Source: Cricetomys ansorgei (taxonomy: Eukaryota; Chordata; Mammalia; Rodentia; Nesomyidae). From it: a DNA stretch of 64,000 nucleotides. This document shows, in pieces, positions 52,511-63,365 of this stretch. The notes under the pieces are model-generated. The model was not told the DNA's origin and did not search any database. It saw nothing but the letters and a program-made list of their open reading frames with translations. Both the position numbers and the translations under genes were made by a program. Positions within the stretch are counted from its first letter, which is position 1; the number at the start of each line of letters is the position of its first letter. The stretch spans positions 9,850,001 to 9,914,000 of the forward strand of contig JAMJFZ010003581.1 in assembly GCA_026225945.1 (NCBI GenBank), written 5' to 3'.

Positions 52511-54369
52511 TAACAGCAAAGCCCTCCTACCCTCTGCCCTGTCTCTCTCTTCCTGGAGACAATGCTAATGGAGCCTTATGTAAAAAATAAGAGAGAGCTA
52601 CACACCAAATAAGAAAGTAGCCATGAAAACACTGTTTCTTTTATTAGATAGGGAGCATAAAAGGCATAAATAAAATATTTTATTGTGTATTTGAACATTA
52701 AATTTCATGGCCATGCCCTGCATTGGTGCGCAGACTGATAGCTGCAGAGAGAGAGGCTCTAGCTGTTCCCACTTGTGTATGATTTCTACGAGCTTCTAGA
52801 ACACTGTATTAGAACTCGGTGTCACACAACAAGCTACACGTCTACCTCTCTGTGCACGGCATGTACTGCGGTGTGCGTTATGTGCTCTGTATATTGTGTG
52901 TGCATTTGGATAGAGACATGCATGCCATAACTCGGTGGAGGACTACTTAGCTGTCACTAACATGTCTACTGTGTCAGATGTGAGTCTAAGAGACCTGGTA
53001 ATATGAAGCTCTTCTAAGGAGACACTTGGCGTCTCACAATCTTACTCTCAGACCTTTGAAACAATGTATTTCAAAGAAACGGGAATTTCCCCAGGAATCT
53101 CATGCTGGGAGAAGGAAAAGTTGCCAGCCAGAGGAGAACTTGTGCCCTAGAAGATTTCACACAGTTCCAACAACATACCGGACCATGATCCAGGATGAGA
53201 CTGAAGCCCGGATAGTGAGGGACGGGTTAGCTAGGGATGGGACCATGCTTTGACTAGGACTGCTTAGATGTGCACATCCTTGGCCTTATATCAAAACTTT
53301 GATCTCACTTCAGGACTCCAAAGACAACTTGAGGGGTTCATTAGATCTTTGTCCCTCTTCCCAATGTGGCCACAATGAAGCAATCTCTTTCTGCTTTCCA
53401 TTTTTAATTTGTCCTTTTAATTGGCTTATTGAGGATGGGTGACCAGACCAGACTTGGGGTACAGGTTGTGACCCTAAATTTAATAACATAAGGATGTGCC
53501 ATACATCCAGAGAGGTGACGTCTCTGTCTTCCTGGAGCTCCAATTGTCAGGAGAAAGAAAGAGCTTCTTCAAGTCAGCAAATACACATTCCTTAGGGGAG
53601 AAGCCAAAGCAGGGGGACTGATGGAGATTGCTGGGGTGTAACCTACCATAGGGTGAGAAGTTAGGATCTCTCTGGAGGAGACACTGAAGTGGGTACCTGA
53701 GAGAGATGAGGCGAATCTGGAGGAGTAGTTATCTAGGAGTGGGGAGGGGCGATCCAGCTCCTACTAAGCTGGGGACACAGAATGAGCTGTTTTTCAAGGT
53801 TACCTCATAACCTGGAATGGCCACTATTTCTCTCTGCTTCCCAACCTTCTGACATTTCAGACAGGGAGTGGAAGGACTCAGGAAGAGTAACCGGGTACCT
53901 ATAATTTGAGACGCCCCCCCCCCTTTTCAGTTCTCTCCGTGAGGGCCTAGTGACTCCTTCTTGTATTCTTCTGGCACCCCCTGCCCCCTGCAAGGAAGGT
54001 GTGAAAAGTGCTCATTTGTCTCTTTGTGGAGGTGACAGGTTTGCCTCTAAATCAATGACTGGACATGTGATGCTAACCCTCTGTCCCTATAGGAAGGTAC
54101 AGACCGTTTCCATTTGTACCAAGCCCACTGACTCTTGTGAAGAATGACAGAGAATGGGGCACTTCTTGAAGCCCTGGAGATGTTTGGATGGAGGAAACAG
54201 ATCCCTGTTCACAGTCTTCTAATTTCCTGCTGGCATGGCCCTGAGGGTGAGAGTGGGTACCAGGCATGAGGACTTAGCCCAAGGTGGAGTCCTTTGAAGG
54301 CAGTCACCCCCTGCACGATTTCCATGACATCTGTACACGAGTGCTCTGCTTCCTGGGCATGTTTTCCTG
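52511..54369. other. Unique non-coding DNA
   Basis: About 1.85 kb without a confident gene or repeat. 52640-52700 is AT-rich ('ggcataaataaaatatttta'). A 10-bp C run lies near 53916. Confidence 0.4.
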
Positions 54370-54520
54370 GCTCGTCTTTACATAATGAGGATGCTAATGC
54401 ATTGCATAAAGCCACAGGGAAGAGGAATGGAGGACATTAATATAAAACGCGTAGTAAAAGGCTTGGCACGCCTGGGCAAACAGATTGAGTAGCGGTTTAT
54501 TATTGTTCTATAGGAGCGAG
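54370..54520. other. Candidate conserved non-coding element
   Basis: Non-repetitive block with 'gaggatgctaatgcattgca' (octamer-like ATGCTAAT/ATTGCAT steps), 'acattaatataaaacgcg' and 'gcggtttattattg'. Confidence 0.35.
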
Positions 54521-54800
54521 CATTTGTGCGCGTGTGCGCTACAGACATGTGTGTGCGTGCATGTGTGGGTTTGCTTGTAGCTAGATGGCAGGCGAGGCGG
54601 GAGAGATTGGTAGGCTGTGTGTGCATCTGGGGCTTTGATACTCCATGCCCTGTGCTCTGGGTCTATTCTTTCACAGGACAGAGGAGGACAATGACAGGGC
54701 AGGGCAGGGCAGTGACAGGTCCAGCTGTCACAGGATTGAGCTTCCATGGGAGGTCCTTCAACACTGAAAATTCTACGGTCCAATTTGGAGGGCAATAGGC

Positions 54801-54849
54801 AGAGAGTGAGAGAGAGAGAGAGAGAGGGAGAGAAAGAGGGTGGGGGAGG
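54801..54849. repeat. (GA)n-rich tract
   Basis: GA dinucleotides passing into GAAAGAGGG, immediately upstream of the X-box motif. Confidence 0.9.
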
Positions 54850-54853
54850 CTGG

Positions 54854-54866
54854 GTTGCCAAGCAAC
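54854..54866. promoter_or_regulatory. RFX-type X-box motif
   Basis: 'gttgccaagcaac' fits the RFX consensus GTNRCC-N(0-3)-RGYAAC without mismatch and is an almost perfect palindrome. The unique sequence that follows (to about 54990) is not repeat-derived. Occupancy is inferred. Confidence 0.55.
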
Positions 54867-55318
54867 CAGCCATTAACAGAAAATTAGTCGCTCATCTCCG
54901 AATGTCCTGTCCCATTTTCATTCCGCCTTCCTTCTCCTCCTGCCAAGCAGAAACACACACAGAGCCGCAGCTGAGGGCTGCCAGGAGGCATCTAGAGAGA
55001 GGACTCACATGCTGGACAGGCAGCAGCTTGAGCAGGTAGCCAGGGGTATCTCCTTCTGGCTCCCCGTTTTCTCTGATTGCCTCCTGCTGTCCGCTGCTTC
55101 TCAGACAGCCCTCCATCCTGTATCTCAGTGGTCCTCGGTCTGTGTTCACTCACGTTCCTTGTCTCTCCACCTCTGTCTCCTTGCCATGCCTACCGGAACG
55201 TCTGGAGGGACACTTTTTCCCTCTAGTTGAGAACTCCCTGCAAATAGTGGTGACTACCCTTGAGAATGAACCATAACTGGCCTATCAACTGTACAAACCT
55301 CTCAAATCTCCTCCTCCC

Positions 55319-55580
55319 CGTGTGCGTGCGCGCATACGTGTGTGCGCGCGCATGCGCGTAGCACAGGTGGAGGCCGGGGTCAACCTCGGTCTCTTCCTCA
55401 CTTACTTTCCACTTTGTCTTTTTGAGACAGGATCTTCCACCCAACTTGAAGTTAGCTGATCTGGCTAGTCTCAGACTGGCCGGGAAGCCCCGGGACCTAC
55501 GTGAGTGCTGAAGATCCAAACCCGGATCCTCACGCCTGTGCGCTAAGTTCTGTACTGACCGAGACATCTCCCCAGAACCT
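55319..55580 (-). mobile_element. B4/RSINE1 with Z-DNA-prone tail
   Basis: From the left: the complemented CA-type tail (55319-55360, alternating GT/GC), then 'gaggccggggtcaacctcgg', 'ctttttgagacaggatcttc', 'gaagatccaaacccggatcc' and the ID-like head ending near 'gagacatctccccag'. Confidence 0.85.
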
Positions 55581-56099
55581 GACCCTGATTTCTGTCTGGG
55601 GTTCCAGGCTTCTGGAACCGACAGGGCTATGACTGGTGGGGTGTGTACCATCTCCAGCCAATGAGAGGAATGGAGGATGGGGCAGGCCTGGATTGCAGGC
55701 TCAGGCGTGGGGCTCCTTTTAAAACCTAGGGTCCATAGAGAAAGACGGTACGGGAGCTCTGTTAGGACACCTCATGTCTCCTTAGAGTGTCTCCTTCTTT
55801 AGATATCCTAGCAGGGTGACCCTTGGAGTCCTCAGAGATATGCACATGACTGGAGAGAAAGCCGTCTCTCTGGCGTCACCATCCCTTGCCTGAGACAGAC
55901 TTCCAGAATGTTGACTTCAAATCCTGTGGACATTTTTAGGCTGCCCCACCCAATGTGTCCACTGAATGAGGAATTGTACTCATTGGGAATATGTCAATCT
56001 AGATTGATGTGGTATGAGGCTTGTCCAGCATCCTCCTCTCTGAAGGTCACCATGATCAGGGAAAGAAGCAGACATGTATGTGCTAAGTGCCCAGTGGGA
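55581..56099. other. Unique non-coding DNA
   Basis: No gene or repeat is recognised. Confidence 0.4.
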
Positions 56100-56285
56100 T
56101 CCTGGGGAGAACTTTAGAGACTCAGGAAATGAACAGTTCACTGTCGGGAGAAGAATCAGGGAGTGGGTGACATTGTAACTAGTCTTTAGAGTAGGAGCAG
56201 AAGTTTGCCAAAGAGAAATGTTGGGGAAGGTATTAGGAAGAGGGCATTCTAAGCAGAAGTATCAGCCTGGACATAGGGGCTGAAT
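56100..56285 (-). mobile_element. L2-like LINE fragment
   Basis: 'agtgggtgacattgtaacta', 'aagagggcattctaagcaga' resemble L2-associated blocks in the same orientation as at 26565. Confidence 0.45.
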
Positions 56286-56371
56286 ATTTATAAACAAAAC
56301 AAAGCAAGAACCAGCCCTGTAGGGAGGTTAACCTCTGAAGATCACAAGGCCAGGGGACAGGGATTTGCCCC

Positions 56372-56466
56372 TAATCAGCTTAGCATCTTTAAACAAGTTA
56401 CTTCCTTTCTCTGTGCTTCTATGCTTTCACACTCTCATCTGTGCAATGGCAGCCTGGGTAGTTAGT
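56372..56466 (+). mobile_element. MIR fragment
   Basis: 'aaacaagttacttcctttct', 'ctgtgcttctatgctttcac', 'actctcatctgtgcaatgg' match MIR. Confidence 0.75.
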
Positions 56467-57289
56467 CTAGGAGCTGCTCTCCAGACCGACAAACCTTGGC
56501 GTGGTGTTCATGGAGCATTCAGGCTGGCCTGTGGGTCTGTTGCAGGGAGATCAGAGGAGAGCTGCATCTGACATCTAGAAGGTTCCTCCACCCTCTTCCC
56601 CTCCTCTTCCCTCCAGGACTGTGTCAGTGTTATCTGAGACTCACTGGGCAGCACAGACCGCTCCATGCATAACTGTGACCTTTGGAGAAAATTGTTCATT
56701 TCCAAAGATTTAAGTGCGTTTGAAGTCGATGTGAGTGGCTTTTTAACAGGGACCAGCAGCTATCCTGGAGCTGAAGAATGGCTGGGAAGAATCCTGGAGA
56801 CCGACAGGTAATTCAGAGGAGAAGGGTGTCCAGTCAGACCTGCTACAGCTGCTGGAGAGGAGTCTGCTGAAACTGCTGGCCTCCATCCCTCCTGGGCAAC
56901 TCAGGGATGCTGCCTCCCTAATTCTGATCCCAGGAATGCATCCTGTCTCCAGGGAAGCTCACAAAGATAGGGTCTGGCCCTTTGATGGACAGTCAATGTG
57001 GGAAGCCTACCAGGCTCTTGGGGAACACCCTAAAAGAAAGAAGAGATGTGGCCTTGAGGGAGACAGGTCTGGTCTTGAGCCAGAGGCTCAGAAGCTCACT
57101 TGGGGACCTCTGGGTCAGCTGTCTGTGACCTGGCCACACGGTGGCTTATAAAGCCTGTTGACCTCCTGGCTTCACATAGCTATGACTTTCAATGTCCTTC
57201 AAGGAGCCCGAGAAGACTGCGGTTTCAAAGGAACAGGGACAGTGGACAGTAACCCCCTGCCCCATCCCCGAGGGTGGTTGCTGCTTCCT
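56467..57289. other. Unique non-coding DNA
   Basis: No gene or repeat is recognised. Confidence 0.4.
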
Positions 57290-57400
57290 GGCCTGAGGCT
57301 TTGAATCTTCAAAGCCTTTTCTTTAATGTGAAAGAAATGTAATTTATTTGTCAAATCAAAAGCTCCTTAGCTGTGCAGCCGGCTCAGCACCAACTCCCTT
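57290..57400. other. Candidate conserved non-coding element
   Basis: AT-rich non-repetitive segment ('cttttctttaatgtgaaaga', 'gtaatttatttgtcaaatca') between GC-rich flanks. Confidence 0.35.
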
Positions 57401-58361
57401 GCCTGGGGCAGAGCTGGCTGAGGATGGCTTCCAAGGTATGCTTGCGCATGCCTAATTAGCTTTATATGTATGGAGCGTGAGACTGTCAGTTTACACGGGA
57501 CCCTTAGTGCACGTGTGCTCCTTTGCCAGGCAAGCCCGACTGCAAGCATGTATGTGCACTCATACACGCATGTGTGTTTATATATTTGGCCTAAATCCGT
57601 GTATGCCCACATGTGCACTCTCTGCTGAGTGCATGGATGTGAGCATCCTCAGGGATGCCGGGATGGGATGGGCAGAGGGGATCCGTAGATAGCCAGGGAA
57701 GCATCTCTTACAGAGGAGGCTAGGCCTTAGGGATGGAGTCAGCAAAGGCTTGTGTCTGCCCGGATCTCACCACGCCAGTGGGGACACCAAAACGCTGTGC
57801 TTCCTTCTGCCCTTAACCTGTGCTAAGGATTTCACTTCAGAGCTACCTGACCCCCCTGCCATTCCTGTGATTTTAGTAGCAGCTGCCAGACTAACTGTCT
57901 GGGGTATGAGGAAGAGGCATGGAGGTGGGGTGCCTTCAGCACTCTGGGCAGGGGAGAGGCAAAGGAAACGACAGCCTACCCATTAGTTCTCTGAAGGAAC
58001 TAATAGTGCCAGCTAGTGCCCCTGGCACATAACCCCAAGATCTAGCTGCATCCAGCTGACTTGCAGGCTGTATCTGTCTTGGCTGGAGGACCTAAGGATG
58101 CAGACACAGGATGGGGATGAACTTAAACATCAAGAGCAGGTCTCAGTCACCAGAGGCACCTGAATGTTCATTCCATGAGACTCTTGGGGAATACTTACTG
58201 CTGCTTAAGAAGTTTGGGCTGAGTAGGGTTTGGGAGCAGAGCCATTGAGACCACAGGCTGATGACCCCGGAAGAATGTCTTGTCAAGGACAGAGGAAGGG
58301 GTGTAAAATCCAGAAAGAAAGCCACAGAGAGAATGGCTATCTGCAAAAGGCTGCTGCTGTA
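57401..58361. other. Unique non-coding DNA
   Basis: No gene is recognised. Scattered TGTGCACTCATACACGCATG-like sequence near 57550 is a weak TG/CA tract. Confidence 0.4.
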
Positions 58362-58512
58362 CGAGGCAACCAACTCAGGCCTGGCAAGCTGAGTTCAGTC
58401 TGCAGAACTCAGGGAGATGGAAAGAGCGAACCAGTGCCACAAAGTTGTCCTCTGACCCGAACATGTGCACCCATGGCATGCCTCTCCTACCCCCTGTAAT
58501 AATTCTTTTAAA
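58362..58512 (+). mobile_element. B3-family SINE, diverged
   Basis: 'gcctggcaagctgagttcag', 'aaagttgtcctctgacccga' and 'acatgtgcacccatggcatg' follow B3 order. Confidence 0.7.
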
Positions 58513-58517
58513 CCCCC

Positions 58518-58668
58518 TGTGAATCAGGCATGGCAGCATATATACACCTGTAAGCCCAGCCTTAGAGAAGCAGAGGCAGAAGGATTGAAACAAGTTCGAG
58601 GTCTGCATGAGCGACAAAGCAAGACCTTGTTTAGAAATAAAATGGTAAAATTAAAAAAAAATATGTAA
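58518..58668 (+). mobile_element. B1-like SINE
   Basis: 'caggcatggcagcatatata', 'gagaagcagaggcagaagga', 'aagcaagaccttgtttagaa', then an A-rich tail. Confidence 0.8.
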
Positions 58669-58954
58669 TATAGTAACCTCAAAACTAGAGTGGGTGAGGT
58701 CTAGGCGTGCCCAGTTTCTGGAAGCTTCTCCCGGCTCTTGTCCAGCATCTTCCTCTCCTCTCTCTAGATCCTCCAGTTCAGCTGGCCAGCTCTCCTGTGG
58801 CTCAGGAGGTCTGAGCTGGACTCTAACCCCTCCCACAGCCCCATACCTCACCCTGTAATCAGGGCAGAAGCCTTGGCACTACTTCCCATAGGCTAGGTTG
58901 CTGCGAAGTGCTTCCTGCTGGCTTGCTTAGCTTCCCTTCCTGCGACCCAGGCAC

Positions 58955-59010
58955 GGAGCTTCCAGGGATTATTAAAAAACAGTCTGTAATTAATATTCTG
59001 GGCCGGTAGG
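58955..59010. other. Short candidate conserved element
   Basis: 'gggattattaaaaaacagtc' and 'tctgtaattaatattctggg' form a compact AT-rich block with a TAATTA core in a GC-rich setting. Confidence 0.3.
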
Positions 59011-59467
59011 TACAGGTACCTTAGGACTCTGGGAGCTGGAGATCCTCCGGCCCCCCTCCCATCCCTTCTCCCAGCCTGCCTTTCGGCATCTGTCGGCTCT
59101 CTCTCTTCTCTGTTATCTCCTCTCTATCCGCTCCGATCTCAGTCTCTCGGCTGCTCCTCTCGGCTGCCTCTCCTCAGAGGCCACCGTTGTTTTGCGTTTC
59201 TATGCTGCCTGTCTCTGCTCTGGAGCCAGCTCACCTCTTTCTCTCCAAGTACTCTAATCTTCATTCCTGTAGCTCCTTTGGTTGTCTGTCTCCCCCTACC
59301 CTCTGTCAGCCAGTCTCTCTTCTTCTCTCTCTGCACTTCACCCTACCCCTCCCTGGATGGGAAATGTGCAAATGAAGGCCACATCCCTGTCCTGTGCCAC
59401 AGGTTGCAAGGAAACTTGCAACCTCCTCAGAAGCCTGGTTGTGGGGACTGTTTGTGGAACAAAAGAG
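59011..59467. other. Unique pyrimidine-rich DNA
   Basis: 59090-59340 is rich in TCTCTC-type sequence. No gene is seen. Confidence 0.4.
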
Positions 59468-59521
59468 AGGGAGAGGGAGGGGGGAGGGGAAGAGGGAGGG
59501 GGAGGGGGAGGGGGAGGGGAG
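59468..59521 (+). repeat. (GGGGGA)n tract, G-quadruplex-capable
   Basis: At least seven G runs of three to six are separated by single A or short AGA spacers over about 54 bp. Confidence 0.9.
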
Positions 59522-60076
59522 AGAACACCTCTGGAACCTGGGGCCAGGAGTACCTGGGCTGTGATAAAGACACCGTATATTTTCTCATCCGTGGATTATT
59601 GCTCTACTTGTGTGCTCATTTTATTCCAGGGTCTGAATTGCTTGTCCAGCTGGCTCTCTCCATCTCCATAGGCCAGCTCCAAATGAGATCTTCTCCTCCC
59701 CAAGGCAGGAGCCTCAGTCCAAGCCACATAGTTTCCCAGGCCACATGTCTGTCATGCACAGGGGTCGGTGGGAGGGATGCCACATTCTCTTCTTAACTCA
59801 ACGGGGAATCTGTTTCTCAGGAAGGAATCTAAGGTGCTTCTATTCTCCCCCACTCCCATGTTCCTTCTCCAATGAATCATGGGTTGACAGGGTCTAGGGT
59901 ACCAGGAAGGGAAGACTCTCCCCCCATTTCGTGTTTGCAAACGCCACCTCAGTAGGTATGCAGACATCTGTCGCGATGGTGAATTTTACGAACCAGCATG
60001 GCTGGGCTAAGGGATGCCCAGATTGCTGATAAAACAGCTTGGGTGTGTCGGGGAGAGACCGTCATATGCATGAGTA
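59522..60076. other. Unique non-coding DNA
   Basis: No gene or repeat is recognised. Confidence 0.4.
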
Positions 60077-60311
60077 AACGGGGCTGAGAAGATGGCTCAG
60101 CAGTGAAGAGCACTTACTGTCCTTGCAGATACCATAGTTCAGTTCCCAGCACCCACACAAGGCGGCTCACAACTGCCTCTAACTCCAGCTCCAGGGGATC
60201 ATATGCCCCCTTCTGGCCTCCTCAGGCACCTATATGTATGTCTGTGTACTCACACACACACACATACACGCATGCACACACACACACATAAGTAAAAATA
60301 AATCTTAAAAG
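60077..60311 (+). mobile_element. B2 SINE, near full length
   Basis: 'gggctgagaagatggctcag' head with a tRNA-like A-box region, 'gttcagttcccagcacccac', 'ctccaggggatcatatgccc', a CA-rich segment and the 'aaaaataaatcttaaaa' tail with AATAAA. It is the most intact B2 in the window. Confidence 0.95.
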
Positions 60312-60396
60312 GAGAAACTCCTCCCCCCAGCAATGTGAGGAAGCCTCAGCCAGTCCACAGAGGCCTTGAATCAAGTGGAATGGTCACGGCAGGATG

Positions 60397-60440
60397 GGGG
60401 TGGTGGTGGCGGTGGCGGAGGCGGTGGTGGTGATGGTGCA
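60397..60440. repeat. GGTGGC-type microsatellite
   Basis: Imperfect GGTGGC/GGCGGA/GGTGAT units. Confidence 0.9.
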
Positions 60441-60689
60441 GGAATTGCTCTTGGCTGCAGCTGGACCCCCTTTTCTCTTGCACTCGGATGTCAGGGCTCC
60501 TTTTCCTTGGGCCTCAGGACTCGGAAGCAACAACATGGCATCTCTGCTTCTGTGGCCTTCAGACTACAGCGGAAGGACGGACACCATCAGCCTTCCTGGG
60601 CTTCTTGTTAGCGGGAGGCAGATCATAGGATGTTTGGCCTCTGCGATCATGTGAACCAATTCTCATGATAAATTTAAGTCTGTGTGTCT

Positions 60690-60883
60690 ACACCATAGAT
60701 ATCTATGCCATCCATGGGACCGATAGCTATATCATTGATGGCTACATATCCAGAACACGTTTATTCATCTATATCATTAATATCTATCCCATCTATAGGA
60801 CTGATGTATATCATCTACATCATCTATATCATTCCTATCTCCTACGTCATCTCCATCATCTACATTGTCCCTCTCATCTGTAG

Positions 60884-60938
<55 letters not shown>

Positions 60939-61080
60939 ACCTATACCGATATCGTCTACACCACCTCTATATTTATATCATCCATATTATCCGCCATCTG
61001 CATCATCTCCATCATCTGTATATATCTATATAGCCTCTCCTCATCGATCTATACTATCTCTACTTATATCTGCCTCCCGA
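60690..61080. repeat. Degenerate ATC/TAC cryptic repeat with (TA)n core
   Basis: About 390 bp of imperfect CATCTACATCAT, CTATATC and related triplet-based units flank a pure TA array (about 60884-60926) and a short CA run. Overlapping frames rich in Ile, Tyr, His and Ser are products of it. Confidence 0.85.
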
Positions 61081-61129
61081 CTTGGGTCCTCTGGGGAACC
61101 CTCACTAATATACTGGCGTAGAACGTACT

Positions 61130-61290
61130 TAGAAGTCCAGAGATCAAACGCGGCTTCCCAACCTGTAATAGTTTGGTGACTTTGGGCAAGTTATTTAATC
61201 TCTTGGAAGCTTGGTTTCTCCAGCTACAAAGTGGCCTTAGAAATAGCTATCTTACTTGTAACTACTATGGGATTCTACTCTGTAGGAACA
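61130..61290 (+). mobile_element. MIR SINE
   Basis: 'ggtgactttgggcaagttat', 'ttaatctcttggaagcttgg', 'tttctccagctacaaagtgg' follow MIR closely. Confidence 0.85.
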
Positions 61291-62090
61291 AGTTCACGGA
61301 TGGCATTTGGAACAAGTACCTGACTTGGACATCCGTTATCACTTCTGAGTTTATCCAGGAGACTGTGATGGCCCGTTTGTGGCACATTCTCAAGGGAATG
61401 CAGAATAGGCTGCCTTTCTAGGGGATAGCTCTGAGGCTTCGGGCTATGCTTCTGCCTGCAGCTCCCTAAGACTCATCTGAGGTACCACAACATTTTCCAT
61501 CTCCGTCACTCCTCCTCTTCCTGGCACCTATTCCAGGCCCCTACTAGTGTGTCCAGTGACTCCCGATGGAACTACTTGAGTCAGCATCCTTGCCATAGAG
61601 CCTAATCCTGCAGGACATAGGCAGAGAGGGCAAGGGACTGCAAGGATTTTGGGTCTCAGGATCAGGAATGCTGAGCCCACCTCTCAACATGACTTGGTGG
61701 ATGGTCTGTCTTCCAAGCCAGTTCCTGGTCTATGAAATATTTCAGTTGAGATTTCCTTCATTCCCAGCCTCGGGGCTGGATGATGATGTTAACATCGAAT
61801 GAGATGCACAACACAAGGGAAAAAATAAAAAGATAGACCGTGCATTCTCGGTATTTGGTCTTGCCACCCAAAGACAGTTCTGGAGGGAGACAGTTCTGAG
61901 CGTGGTCCCTGGCATGGATGCTCTGGGGTCAGTCTGCCAGCTTTTCTGAAATCCTGCACAGGCTGTTCCCACTGCAGGGGCTCTGCCTCCTTTTCTCCTT
62001 CCCACCCCCACTGTGAAGTTATTTAAATCTCTCCTGACTGGCTTTGGGGGCTGCTCCCTAGGGGCCTCTCAGCTGCTCTTCTCAGGATGG
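61291..62090. other. Unique non-coding DNA
   Basis: No gene or repeat is recognised. Confidence 0.4.
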
Positions 62091-62094
62091 CTGA

Positions 62095-62215
62095 CTTCAA
62101 GTGGATGGGGCCCTGTTTTTCCTGTAATAAATAATGAATAATAAAATGTAAATATGTGACGTAAATTATACACATTTAGACAATGCCCTTCTCTTTAAGC
62201 GACTCCTTCCTTTCA
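62095..62215. other. Candidate conserved non-coding element
   Basis: 'gtaataaataatgaataata' followed by 'aaatatgtgacgtaaattat', the latter holding a TGACGTAA CRE-like motif near 62157. T-rich tracts follow to about 62370. Confidence 0.35.
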
Positions 62216-63020
62216 GCCATGGGGAGTTTTTTTTTTTTCCTTTCTCGAATCCCATCTTTTTTTGATCCATAGCATATATTTTTATTTTTTTGCTCCCTTT
62301 CAATAAGGATTTCTTTTTTTTTTTTCCCCAACACTCTATAGGCTTCTTATGCTTTCAAAAAAGTTTTTTTAACTTTAACACTCCTCCTGATCTTTCCCCC
62401 CCATGAACACACACTCTCATTCCCTCCATCTCAGTCTTCAAGAAGGAAGCAGCAGAAAAACAGGTATTTTTGACTTTCCTACCATGTTTCGAACTTCAAG
62501 ATCTGAGATCCCACGAAGGCTGGCTTTGCCCACAGACACCTTCCAGCCCCGGGCCCTTGTTTCCAAAGGCACCTGGCCCACTTCCTGGCGTGGAGTACAG
62601 CAAGCCGTGTATCTGTGGCTGCCATCCCTTATCTCTGTCACCACCGGGGACTCGCTGCATGCTGCCACTCTATCACTCCCGCCAGCCGTCTGCCCTGGCT
62701 GCACCTCACCCTTAATTAATCACACCCTCTGCCATAAGGAGCCATCGCTCTCCAGACTACAGCCTTCAAGCCCTGTCAGATGAAGATGTGAAGCACTTTC
62801 ATCTCTCCTGATGCTTCGGTTCTCTCTGTGTCAGTTTCCTCCCATGACCAACCTCAGATCGCTTTGTGTGTCTGCCTGTGCTCCTGGTCCAGTGCCATCA
62901 CACAGCCTAGGGTCAGGACATGCCAGGTCCAAGAAGGCTGCAGGGCACACAGGGAGGGACATGGTGGGGAGGCCAAGGTTAGGGTCTTAGGACACTCTAG
63001 AGGCCAGTGTTCAAAATGCT
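62216..63020. other. Unique non-coding DNA
   Basis: Several T runs (62230, 62330) then GC-richer sequence. No gene is recognised. Confidence 0.4.
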
Positions 63021-63021
63021 T

Positions 63022-63365
63022 CAGGGCAGGGGACTAGGGAGACAGCTCAATTGGTAAAGTACTTGCCTTGGGAACACAAGGACCCGAGTTTGATCCCTGG
63101 AGCCCACATAAAACCTGGGTTGGGTGGCCCATGCTCATAATCCCAACACTTAGGAAGTAAAGATAGATAGGTCCTTGGGGCTCAAGACTTGCCAGTGCAG
63201 CCTATTTGGTGAGAACCGGGCCAGTGAAAGACCCTGTCTTAAACAAACAAAGAACAAACAAGCTAGAAGATACATACCTGAGAAATGGACCTCCAATGTT
63301 AACCTCTGGTCTCTACCTGCACACATACACGTGTATGCACACAGATGCACACAACTGGACCTCAT
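63022..63365 (+). mobile_element. B4/RSINE1, near full length
   Basis: 'gactagggagacagctcaat' head, 'gacccgagtttgatccctgg', 'agaccctgtcttaaacaaac', 'aatgttaacctctggtctct' and a CA-rich tail. Confidence 0.9.

Noticed and set aside
59278..59796. 172-codon plus-strand open frame
   Set aside because: It crosses the G-rich repeat (Gly/Arg run) and pyrimidine-rich DNA. No domain or exon signal is visible.
60077..60311. tRNA gene-like head with A-box region
   Set aside because: It is the tRNA-derived 5' end of a B2 SINE. No cloverleaf with anticodon stem is intact.
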